A program made the translations under genes and the position numbers. Shown here in pieces: positions 45,759-54,900 of a stretch of DNA of 64,000 nt. The DNA comes from Mesorhizobium onobrychidis (GTDB taxonomy: Bacteria; Pseudomonadota; Alphaproteobacteria; Rhizobiales; Rhizobiaceae): contig NZ_CP062229.1 of NCBI RefSeq assembly GCF_024707545.1, forward strand, positions 3,267,501-3,331,500, written 5' to 3'. The notes under the pieces are model-generated. The model was not told where the DNA came from and did not search any database. It was given only the letters and a program-made list of their open reading frames with translations. Position 1 is the first letter of the stretch. Every line of letters begins with the position of its first letter.

Positions 45759-46643
45759 TCAGTGTCCGCGCGTCGCGGCGATCTCGGCGCCGTAGCGCAT
45801 TTCGAGAAGTGTTTTCAAGACCAGCGTGACGAGCGCCAGGCCCGCAAGCAGCGAGGCGACGGCGAAGGCGGCGGCGGCATTGTACTCGTTATAGAGGATT
45901 TCGACATGCAGCGGCATGGTGTTGGTCAGCCCGCGTATGTGGCCCGACACGACGGAGACCGCGCCGAACTCGCCCATGGCGCGGGCATTGCACAACAAGA
46001 CGCCGTAGAGCAGCCCCCATTTGACGTTGGGCAGCGTCACGTACCAGAACGCCTGCCAGCCATTGGCCCCGAGCGACAGCGCCGCCTCCTCGTCGCCATT
46101 GCCTTGTTCCTGCATCAAGGGGATCAGTTCGCGGGCGACGAAGGGAAAGGTGACGAAGATGGTGGCCAGCACGATGCCCGGCACGGCAAAGAGGATGACG
46201 ATGCCATGCGCCTTCAGCCAGGCCCCGAGCAGGCCTTGCGCGCCGAATAACAGCACATAGACCAGCCCGGAAATGACCGGCGAGACCGAAAACGGCAGGT
46301 CGATGAGCGTGGTCAGGAAAGCCTTGCCCTTGAACTCGAACTTGGCGATCGCCCAAGCGGCGGAGACGCCGAAGACGATGTTGAGCGGCACCGAGATCGC
46401 CGCCACCAGCAGCGTCAGATAGATCGCCGAGCGCGTGTCGGGGCTGGTCAGCGCCTCCGTATAGGCACTGAGGCCCTTTGCGAAGGCTTCGTTGAAGACG
46501 ACGATCAGCGGCAACAGCAGGAAAATGCCGAGGAAGGCAAAGGTCACGATCATCAGCACGGCTTTCGCCGTGCGGCTTTCGGTTACTGCCGCCGACTGGC
46601 TTTCGTGGTGCGGTGCGTAGGATTTGATCTCCGGATCAGCCAT
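45759..46643 (-). CDS. cysW: Sulfate ABC transporter permease CysW
   Basis: Membrane permease of 294 residues with six hydrophobic segments. The inner-membrane loop motif that contacts CysA is visible as [43 protein letters not shown] (about 166-208), and [15 protein letters not shown] follows. Its ATG overlaps the end of cysT by 8 bases. Confidence 0.95.
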   Translation of the reverse strand: MADPEIKSYAPHHESQSAAVTESRTAKAVLMIVTFAFLGIFLLLPLIVVFNEAFAKGLSAYTEALTSPDTRSAIYLTLLVAAISVPLNIVFGVSAAWAIAKFEFKGKAFLTTLIDLPFSVSPVISGLVYVLLFGAQGLLGAWLKAHGIVILFAVPGIVLATIFVTFPFVARELIPLMQEQGNGDEEAALSLGANGWQAFWYVTLPNVKWGLLYGVLLCNARAMGEFGAVSVVSGHIRGLTNTMPLHVEILYNEYNAAAAFAVASLLAGLALVTLVLKTLLEMRYGAEIAATRGH

Positions 46644-47487
46644 AGCGCTTGCGGCTCCACGTCTGCACCAGATTGATGACCAGCAACATCACGAACGACA
46701 AAGCGAGCATGATCGCCGCGATCGCGGTCGCCGCCGCATAATTGTATTCCTCCAGCCGGATGACGATCAGAAGTGGCGCGATCTCGGATTTGTAGGGCAG
46801 GTTGCCGGCGATGAAGATGACGGAGCCATACTCGCCGACACCGCGCGCGAAAGCCAGCGCAAAACCGGTGACGATGGCCGGCGCCAGGCCCGGAAGCAGA
46901 ACCCGGGCGATGGTCTGGAAGCGATTGGCGCCGAGCGTGGCGGCGACTTCCTCCACCTCCTTGTCGATCTCCTCCATGATCGGCTGGACGGTGCGCACGA
47001 CGAAGGGCAGGCCGATGAAGATCAGCGCGATGACGATGCCGAGCGGCGTATAGGCAACCTTGATGCCGAGCGGCGCCAGCAGGCTGCCGAGCCAGCCATT
47101 CGGCGCGTAGAGCGTGGTCAGCGCGATGCCGGCCACCGCCGTCGGCAGCGCGAAGGGCAGGTCGACCATGGCATCGACGATTCGGCGGCCAGGAAAGCTG
47201 TAGCGCACCAGCACCCAGGCGACGATCGTGCCGAAGACGACATTGACCGCGGCGGCAAAGAAGGCGGTGCCGAAGCTGATTTCAAGCGCATTGATGGTGC
47301 GGCGGTCGGTGGCGATCGCCCAGAAATCGGCCCAGCCGAGCGCGGCCGATCGCCAGATCAGCCCCGACAGGGGAATGAGGATGATGAGCGTGAGGTAGGC
47401 AAGCGAGAAGCCGAGCGTCAATCCGAAACCCGGAATGACGCTCGGCTGTCTGAACCGCCACCCCGCCTTCGCGGGTGCTGTGGTCAT
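46636..47487 (-). CDS. cysT: Sulfate ABC transporter permease CysT
   Basis: Membrane permease of 283 residues (CysT/CysU). Motifs include [30 protein letters not shown] (about 12-41), [26 protein letters not shown] (about 109-134) and the EAA-like loop [58 protein letters not shown]. First permease gene after the binding protein in the order binding protein-T-W-A. Confidence 0.95.
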   Translation of the reverse strand: MTTAPAKAGWRFRQPSVIPGFGLTLGFSLAYLTLIILIPLSGLIWRSAALGWADFWAIATDRRTINALEISFGTAFFAAAVNVVFGTIVAWVLVRYSFPGRRIVDAMVDLPFALPTAVAGIALTTLYAPNGWLGSLLAPLGIKVAYTPLGIVIALIFIGLPFVVRTVQPIMEEIDKEVEEVAATLGANRFQTIARVLLPGLAPAIVTGFALAFARGVGEYGSVIFIAGNLPYKSEIAPLLIVIRLEEYNYAAATAIAAIMLALSFVMLLVINLVQTWSRKRYG

Positions 47488-47518
47488 GTCGTCCTGATCT
47501 AAAATCTAGCTTACGGGT

Positions 47519-48547
47519 CTACTGGGCCGGCTTGTAGATCTGGTCGAATATACCACCGTCGCCGAAATGGTAAGGCTGTGCTTTCTTCCAACCGCCAAAA
47601 AGTGGATCGTCGATGGTGATCAGCTTGATCTCAGGCAGCTTGGCGAGGTCCTCCGCCGGCACCAAATCGGGCTTCGACGGGCGATAGTGGTTCTTGGCGA
47701 TCAGCGTCTGGCCTTCCTTGGAGTAGAGGTAGCCTAGATAGGCTTCGGCGACTTTTCGCGTGCCCTTGGCATCGACATTGGCGTCGACCACGGCGACCGG
47801 CGGCTCGGCCAGGATCGAGGTCGGCGGGTAGACGATATCGAAATTGTCGGCGCCGAATTCGTCGAGCGCCAGATAAGCCTCGTTCTCCCAGGCCAGCAGC
47901 ACGTCGCCGAGGCCTTTTTGCGCGAAGGTCACGGTTGCGCCGCGCGCGCCGGTGTCGAGCACCGGAACATGAGAGTACAGATTGCCGACGAATTCCTTGG
48001 TCTTGGCCTCGTCACCACCATCCTTGGCGTTGGCATAGGCCCAGGCGGCGAGATAGTTCCAGCGTGCGCCGCCCGAGGTCTTGGGGTTCGGCGTGATCAC
48101 CTGGACGTCGTCCTTGACCAGATCGCCCCAGTCGTGGATGCCCTTCGGGTTGCCCTTGCGGACGAGGAAAATGATGGTCGAGGTGTAGGGTGCCGAATTG
48201 TTTTCGAACTTGGTCCGCCAGTCGGGATTGATCGTCTTCGATTTCTCCACGATGGCGTTGATGTCGCCTTCGAGCGCCAGCGTCACCACGTCGGCGTCGA
48301 GGCCGTCGATCACGGCGCGGGCCTGCGCGCCCGACCCGCCATGTGACTGCTGGACGGTTACCGTCTCGCCGGTCTCAGCCTTCCAGTGGACGGCGAAGGC
48401 CTCGTCGAATTGCTTGTACAGCTCACGCGTCGGATCATAGGACACGTTGAGGATGGTAGTATCGGCAAACGCGAAACCGAGCGTGCCGAACTGGACAGAT
48501 GTGGCAACCAGTGCGCCGAGCAGTTTCCTGAAACGAGGATTGGTCAT
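47519..48547 (-). CDS. Sulfate ABC transporter substrate-binding protein (Sbp/CysP type), 2
   Basis: Periplasmic sulfate-binding protein of 342 residues with signal peptide (to about AFA-DTTIL) and family motifs VSYDPTRELYKQFDEAF, VQQSHGGSGAQARAVIDGL and ITPNPKTSGGARWNYLAAWAYA. The start at 48547 follows GGAGG. It is the first gene of the cysTWA operon and clearly diverged from the second sulfate-binding protein at 42641, so the two may differ in anion preference or expression. Confidence 0.95.
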   Translation of the reverse strand: MTNPRFRKLLGALVATSVQFGTLGFAFADTTILNVSYDPTRELYKQFDEAFAVHWKAETGETVTVQQSHGGSGAQARAVIDGLDADVVTLALEGDINAIVEKSKTINPDWRTKFENNSAPYTSTIIFLVRKGNPKGIHDWGDLVKDDVQVITPNPKTSGGARWNYLAAWAYANAKDGGDEAKTKEFVGNLYSHVPVLDTGARGATVTFAQKGLGDVLLAWENEAYLALDEFGADNFDIVYPPTSILAEPPVAVVDANVDAKGTRKVAEAYLGYLYSKEGQTLIAKNHYRPSKPDLVPAEDLAKLPEIKLITIDDPLFGGWKKAQPYHFGDGGIFDQIYKPAQ

Positions 48548-48574
48548 TTCCGCCTCCGTTGAGATCACCTCAAA

Positions 48575-48591
48575 TCTACCGAATTGGTAGA
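48575..48591. promoter_or_regulatory. Candidate operator TCTACC-GAATT-GGTAGA of the sulfate operon
   Basis: A 6-5-6 inverted repeat lies 28 bases upstream of the sulfate-binding gene start, at promoter distance. Rrf2-type cysteine regulators bind AT-centred palindromes of this sort, and an Rrf2 gene is encoded at 41937; the pairing is inference. Confidence 0.5.
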
Positions 48592-48791
48592 AATTAGATG
48601 CATCCAATGTTGCTTTTTTTGTCCTTTTGAAGCAATTTTTCGCCGACCTTTGGCCTCATGAGGAAATTCTTTCCTCGCAACGCTGCAGTGCGGAATCCGG
48701 GCTCATGAAGCGATCTATCTAGAGGCAGGTCGCGCCTCGGCAATGGCTGGATCTGGTGCGAGCGCGAATTGCATTCGCCGCGGCAAATGAT

Positions 48792-49514
48792 TCAGTCGGC
48801 GGTGACGGCAAAATCAAAGCGCTGCTTTGGAAACGGCTCGTTTTCCAGCGTGAAGTGCCACCATTCGCGCGCATAATTTCTGAAGCCGCCGGCGCGCATG
48901 GCCTCGACAAGCCTCTTGCGGTTTGCGGTTGCTGCCTCGGCCAGCGGACGGTGCGCCGTTTCGCTCATCGGGTCGAAACAGTCGAAGCCGGTGCCGAAAT
49001 CAAGCGTTTCGGCATCTGATACACCGCAGGCCTGTTTCGGAGCGGTTTTGCGGTCGGCTCGCGCGATGGCGACATCGACGGTCGAGCCGCGCGAATGCGT
49101 CGACAGTTCGCCGACATAGCCTTTGGCGATCAGGTCCTTGCGCTTGACCGTCGGATACCATTGCGGGTCGGGTGGTCCGCCTTCCCCAGTCCATTCGCCC
49201 ATGTCGGAGACGGCGCGCGCCGGGCGGTAGCAGTCGAACACGACCAGCGTCAGCCCCTCGGCGGCAATCGCTTTCTGGACTCCGGAAAGCGCTTCCGCCG
49301 CTCGCCCGGTGAGGATGCATACCGGCGCGTCGTAGCCGGCTGCCTTGCGGTGCAGGAAATTGTCTGTGCGGGCGTAGCGGATGTCCTGCCGGATGGTGCG
49401 ATCGATGTCGGCCAGCCGAACGAAGCCGGCGGGGAGGTCTGCGGACAAGACAGGGGCGGTACCGGCAGCCGACAGCAGGGCGCAAAACGCAATGCGCTGA
49501 ATCGCTTGGCGCAT
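48792..49514 (-). CDS. D-alanyl-D-alanine dipeptidase (VanX/DdpX, M15D) family
   Basis: Exported zinc dipeptidase of 240 residues. A signal peptide ends near VLSADLPAG. The zinc site is recognisable as S-x-H-x6-D in STHSRGSTVDVAI (about 138-150) and EWWHF (about 218-222), whose first residue is the catalytic base and whose histidine is the third ligand. It cleaves D-Ala-D-Ala in VanX; in the cell envelope it probably recycles peptidoglycan peptides. It starts 2 bases after the pbpC stop, so it is co-translated with the transglycosylase. Confidence 0.9.
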   Translation of the reverse strand: MRQAIQRIAFCALLSAAGTAPVLSADLPAGFVRLADIDRTIRQDIRYARTDNFLHRKAAGYDAPVCILTGRAAEALSGVQKAIAAEGLTLVVFDCYRPARAVSDMGEWTGEGGPPDPQWYPTVKRKDLIAKGYVGELSTHSRGSTVDVAIARADRKTAPKQACGVSDAETLDFGTGFDCFDPMSETAHRPLAEAATANRKRLVEAMRAGGFRNYAREWWHFTLENEPFPKQRFDFAVTAD

Positions 49515-49515
49515 T

Positions 49516-51606
49516 CTATTCAACGAACACTTTCACGCTGGCCGCACGCCCGACCGCGTCGATCACGGTCAGGGTCGAATAGCCGACGCCGTCCGGCTGC
49601 CAGGTCGCGGTACGCCGCCGGTCGATGCCGACCAGCGGCTTGCCGTTGGCCAACCAGCGGAACGGGGCACGGCCGCCTTGCAGCTTCAGCACCAGCGGCG
49701 AGGCCTCGGCGGCGGTGGTGCCGAGATCGACGCGGGCGCCGTCGGGCGGAAAGATTATCGTCGGCGCAGGCTCGGTCGGCGTCGCCTGGACCAGCCCGTC
49801 GGCGCCAGAACCGAAGCGCGCCAATGTCACCGGCAGTTCGTCGCGCCTGGGTCTGATGACGCCGGCCGGCTGGCTTGGCAGCGGTACGGCAGCCAGACCG
49901 GAGCGGACAAAGCCCTCGAACAGGATCGGTGCGGCCGAGACATAGCCGGACAGGCCAGGCACCGCGCCGGCATCAGGACGGCCGACCCAGACGCCCAGCA
50001 CGTAGCGCCCGTCGAAGCCGACCGACCAGGCATCGCGGTAGCCGTAGGAGGTACCGGTCTTGTAGGCGATGCCGCGCCGGGCGGCACCCTCGGGCGGCTT
50101 GACGCCCGACAATATGTCGGTGATCTGCCAGTTCGCCTGATCGTCGAGGATGGTAGCGGTGGAGCGCTCGGCACTCGCCGGCTCGGTGCCGTCATTCAGC
50201 GTGTGCGCCTTGCCGCCATTGGCAAGCCCGGCATAGAGCTGGACGAGGTCGCGCAGCGTCACGCCGACGCCGCCAAGACCGATGGCGAGACCCGGCGCCT
50301 TGTTGACGGGCAGGATCGGCGTGACGCCGGCCTGGCGGAAGCGCGCGAGCAGCCGCGCCGGCCCGACCGCGTCGAGCACACTGATCGCCGGCACATTGAG
50401 CGACAGTTGCAGCGCCTGCCGGATGCTGACGTCGCCCTGGTAGTCCATGTCGAAATTCTTCGGCCGGTAGCCGGAAAAATCGGTCGGCCTGTCGTCGATC
50501 AGCGTTTCCTGCGCCACCAATCCCTGTTCGAAGGCGAGCCCGTAGATGAACGGTTTCAGCGTCGAACCGGGCGAGCGGACGATCCTGGTCATGTCGATCC
50601 AGCCGGAGCGGCTGGCGTCGAAATAGTTGGCAGAGCCGACTTCGCCGAGGATCTCACCGGTGCGGGCGTCGGCCAGCACCATGGCGACGGAGAGGCGGGG
50701 GCCGAGCCTGGTTGCGGCATCCCTGGCCACCTGTTCCAGCCCTTCCTGGACGCTCTTGCGGATCGTTAGTCGCAGCTTCTGGCCAGGAACGGCCCTGGGC
50801 AGCATCGCATTGGCGGCATGGGCGGCGAGCGCCGGCAGCGTGCGGCGGATGGCGGAAACGTCGTCGAGCGCGGCACGTGCGGCCTCGCGCTCGCCGAGCA
50901 GGCCTGACGAAGCCATCCGCATCAGCACCCGGTCGCGAGCGGCGTGGGCGATTGAAAGGTTGCGGTCGGGCCGGCGCTTTTCCGGCAATTGCGGCAATGC
51001 GACGAGCAGGGCCGCCTCCGAGACCGTCAGCCGCTTCGGCTCCTTGCCGAAATAGGCGAGCGAGGCGGCGCGCACACCTTCGAGATTGCCGCCATAGGGC
51101 GCCAGCGTCAGATAGCGTTCGAGGATCTCGCGCTTGGTGAGCCGCCGCTCGATCTGTAGGGCGCGCAGCATTTGCTTGACCTTCGAGCCAAGGCTGCGGC
51201 TGTCGCGCGGTTCGGTCAGCCTGGCGAGTTGCATCGATAGTGTCGAGCCGCCGGAGACGATACGGCCATTGGCCACGAACTGGCCGGCGGCGCGGGCCAG
51301 CGCCAGCACGTCGACGCCTTCATGGTCCCAGAAGCGCTTGTCCTCGTAAGTCACCAGCATGTCGACGAACTGTCTGTCGACCTGGTCGAGATGGGTGGCG
51401 AGCCGCCAATAGCCGTCCGGTGTGGCGAAGGCCCGCAACAGTTGGCCGTCGCGGTCCTGCACTTCGGTCGATACCGTCAGCGCCGCCGGCAGTGGTGGCG
51501 GAAAGGCGCGGTCGAGCTGCCAAAGCCCGCCCGCGGCGATTGCCGCAAAGCCGGCGAGGGAGGCGGCGGCGATGGCCGAACGGCGCAGGATTTTTCGGGA
51601 GAGCAT
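49516..51606 (-). CDS. pbpC: Penicillin-binding protein 1C
   Basis: Bifunctional peptidoglycan synthase of 696 residues: an N-terminal membrane anchor (about 10-29), a GT51 glycosyltransferase with EDKRFWDHEGVD (about 89-100) and GGSTLSMQLARL, a transpeptidase domain with S348-T-L-K351, an SLN motif and KTGTSYG, and a C-terminal BiPBP_C domain (about 610-696, with FRWLANGKPLVG). The ATG at 51606 is chosen to begin just before the anchor. It follows the alpha-2-macroglobulin gene, the classic yfhM-pbpC association. Confidence 0.95.
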   Translation of the reverse strand: MLSRKILRRSAIAAASLAGFAAIAAGGLWQLDRAFPPPLPAALTVSTEVQDRDGQLLRAFATPDGYWRLATHLDQVDRQFVDMLVTYEDKRFWDHEGVDVLALARAAGQFVANGRIVSGGSTLSMQLARLTEPRDSRSLGSKVKQMLRALQIERRLTKREILERYLTLAPYGGNLEGVRAASLAYFGKEPKRLTVSEAALLVALPQLPEKRRPDRNLSIAHAARDRVLMRMASSGLLGEREAARAALDDVSAIRRTLPALAAHAANAMLPRAVPGQKLRLTIRKSVQEGLEQVARDAATRLGPRLSVAMVLADARTGEILGEVGSANYFDASRSGWIDMTRIVRSPGSTLKPFIYGLAFEQGLVAQETLIDDRPTDFSGYRPKNFDMDYQGDVSIRQALQLSLNVPAISVLDAVGPARLLARFRQAGVTPILPVNKAPGLAIGLGGVGVTLRDLVQLYAGLANGGKAHTLNDGTEPASAERSTATILDDQANWQITDILSGVKPPEGAARRGIAYKTGTSYGYRDAWSVGFDGRYVLGVWVGRPDAGAVPGLSGYVSAAPILFEGFVRSGLAAVPLPSQPAGVIRPRRDELPVTLARFGSGADGLVQATPTEPAPTIIFPPDGARVDLGTTAAEASPLVLKLQGGRAPFRWLANGKPLVGIDRRRTATWQPDGVGYSTLTVIDAVGRAASVKVFVE

Positions 51607-51621
51607 GGCGCTGCCCTTCTT

Positions 51622-51813
51622 CCTTCTCCCCTTGTGGGAGAAGGTGGATTGGCGCGCAGCGCCAAGACGGTTGAGGGGTGCTGGCCAGAGCGCTATTGGT
51701 GCCAAGCTGGAACACCCCTCATCCGACCTCGCGGAGCCTGTCCTCGGGCTTGCCGGAGGCAAGACCCGTGGGCGAGGCCACCTTCTCCCACAAGGGGAGA
51801 AGGGAGAGCCGGC
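51622..51813. repeat. Mosaic palindromic intergenic repeat pair
   Basis: Two inverted copies of the same repeat found at 12376-12560 fill the yfhM-pbpC gap. Each ends in the CTTCTCCC-CTTGT-GGGAGAAG hairpin. The second copy holds an extra insert of about 40 bases that itself contains short inverted repeats. It forms a large potential stem-loop within the operon. Confidence 0.8.
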
Positions 51814-51903
51814 CGCGACCTCGGCTCCCTTTCTGCAACGCTGAAGATTGGCGAGATCCTTTGCGAAGGTGCCATCGTCATGTTCCTGTTCGCCATCTTT
51901 GCC

Positions 51904-54900
51904 TTACGGCGCCTTGACCTCCATCATGCCGGTCGCGGTACGGGCCGAATATTGCGGCCGGTACATGTCCTCGACACTTGCCGCCGGATGGGCATAGGTG
52001 CCCGGCGTCACCGCGCGCACGACATAGGCGAGCGTGATGTTGCGGTCGCCGTCGCCATCATTCGGATTGAAGGCCGCGACGAAACGGTCGTCGCGGAATT
52101 CGAGATGGGCGGCGTCGGTCTGGGCCAGCCAGGAGAAGTTCGACAACTGGGCGCTGGAAACCAGGCCCGGATTGTCGATCTCGAAGCCGGCCGGCAGCAG
52201 ATCGGTGATCACCAGCCGCGACGGCCATTTGTTCTGCTCGTAGATATTGAGCACGACGACATAGCGTTCGTTCTGGTTCGCCTCCGTGACATTGGCTTCG
52301 GTGCCGTCGAGCTTGTAGTAGGTGCGGCCGATGGTGAAGCCGTTGCCGCTGGCCGGCAGCGGCTGGATCGGCGAGGCCACCGTGGTGACGACCGCCTGCA
52401 GCGGGCTGCTGCCGGTGTTGGCGACAGTCAGCGGGCTGTCGGCAATGTCGCTGCCGGCGATCTGGTCCGAATAGGCGCCGGCATGCGGCGCGCCATTGAT
52501 GGTCAGCGCGATCGCATCATTGCCGGCCTTCAGCGCGCGGGCCGCCAGCAGCATCCAGGACTCGTCCTGCGTGCTGGTCCATCTGACGGCGGCGCGTTCC
52601 TGCGTCACCAGCTTGATCAGCGCCGGCACGATCGTTGGTACCGGCTTCGATTCGGCGGCAAGCGCCAGCATCGCCGCGCCGTCACGCAGCGGCGAGCCAT
52701 AATCGGACCTGTAGTCGTCGTATGCCGAGCTTGAACTGGCCAGTTGCAGGGCGGCCTGGAAGGTGGCTTCCGAGCGCTGCGTGTCGCCATAGAGCGCCAG
52801 GCCCGCCGCCAATTGGGCGACTGCCATCGGGCTGGTAAAGGCTTCGAGCTGTGTGTCGGCATAGTAGCGCAGATCGCCGATCGAGGCCTTCTTGTTGCGG
52901 GCCAGCACATAGAGCGCATAGGCGATCTCGCTGCCGCGATCCTTGACGTCCTGGTCGTAGCCGATCGCGTTTTGCAGATTGCTCAGCGCCTGGTTCATCG
53001 CCTGGGCCGGCACGTCGTATTTCTGCTCGCGCGCCCGGGTCAGGAAGTCGGTGACGTAGGCGTCGAGCCACAGGTCGCCGGAGCCCGGACCCCACAGGCC
53101 GAAGCTGCCGGCCGACGCCTGGTAGCTCAGCACCTTGTAGATGGCGTCCTGGATGCGGCCATGCAGGTCGGCGTCGCTGGCCATGCCGACGCCCGAGGCC
53201 ATCTCGTTGACATACAGAAGCGGCATGGCGCGGCTGGTGGTCTGCTCGGCGCAGCCATAGGGGTAGCGGTCGAGCGTCATCAGGAGCGACGGCACGTCGA
53301 AGGCCGCCGCCTGCGAAACGCCGACGCTGACCGAAGCGCCGTCGAGCAGGCTTGCCGCCAGGAGCTCCTTGTCGACGCGCAGCGACCCGCCATTGCCCTT
53401 GAGGTCGACCACCATGCGGGTGGTCACCGGCAATTGCGCCGGGCGCACCGGCACATAGAGCGTCTGCTCGACAGCGGTGCCGTCGGCATGGGCGAGCTTG
53501 ATGGTGATCGAGGCGTCACCCGGCGTTTCAGCGATCAGCGGCACGGTCAGCGTCTGCCGTTTGCCCTTGGCGAGCGTCAGCTTTTCGGGCAGGGCGGCAC
53601 TGCCGGTCGAAAGATTGCCGGTGGTGTTTATCGACAGTGCATAGTCGCCCTCCGGACCGTCGGTGTCGGTGACATCGAGCCGCATGACGGCCGAATCGTC
53701 GGGCGCCAGGAAGCGCGGCAAGCCGGCGGTGATCACCACCGGATCGCGCACGATCACGTCGGACTGGGCATGACCGACCCCGTCCTCGGTCCAGGCGACG
53801 GCCATGACGCGCACGGTGCCGTTGAACTGCGGGATGTCGAAGTCGATCCGCGCCTTCCCGTCGGCATCGAGTTGGACCGGACCGGAGAAGAAGGCGACCA
53901 GCTTTTCGGTCGGCGGGTTGCCTTGCGACTGTATGTTGGCGCCGTCGCCGCCGGTGCGCAGCTTGCCTGACGTGCCCAGCGAGCCGTCGATCAGGCGGCC
54001 GTAGAGGTCGCGTACCTCAAGGCCGAGCATGCGCTGGCCGAAGAACCAGGTCTCCGGATCCGGCACCTGGTAATTGGTCAGATTGAGAATGCCGAGATCG
54101 ACGGCCGCGACCATGACATAGGCGTTGGCGCCCGGCTGCACGCCGGCCACGGAGACCGGGATCGACAGCTGCTGGCGTGGCATGGTCTTGTCCGGCGGCG
54201 TCAAGGTGACGGCGAGCTTCTTCGAGCCCGGATCGACCTTCAGCCATTTGACGCCTATGGCGCGCGCCGGCATGCGGGTTTCCTGCGCATCGCCCGGCCT
54301 GAACAGCGTTGCCGTGACATAGGCGCCGGCGCCCCAGTCGTCGTCGACCGGGATGTCGATGGTGCTACCGCCGGCCGGCACGCTGGCTGTGACGGTCTTC
54401 AAGAGTTTGTCGGCGCCGATGGTGACGAGCAGCTCGCCGGCAAAATGCGGCGACACTTTGAGCTTGGCCACTTCGCCCGCCGCGTAGTTGTCCTTGTCGA
54501 GGGCGATTTCCAGGCCGTCAGGCGTTTCGGTTGTGGTGGAGCTGACATACCAGCCGGCGTCGAATTCGTAGCTGGTCGCCGGGCCTTCCGGGTCCGAGGT
54601 CTCGATTTCGAGCCGATAGCGGCCCCAGTCGACCGGCAGCGAGACGGTGGCCTCGCCGTTAGCGGTCAGGTCGACCAGGCCGTTGGCCACCGACTTGGTG
54701 AAAGTGACCGGCTCATAGTTCCAGGAATTGCTCGAGCGGTACCATTGGTAATTGCGTTCGACCTTGACCAGCGACCATTGCGCGCCCTGCAACGCCTCGC
54801 GCTTGCCGTCGGGGTCGACGGCAATCAGGCTGAACTTCGCCGTGCCGCCTTGCGGCACCTCGTCACCGTCGAAATCCGGGCGGATGCCGATCATGTGGCC

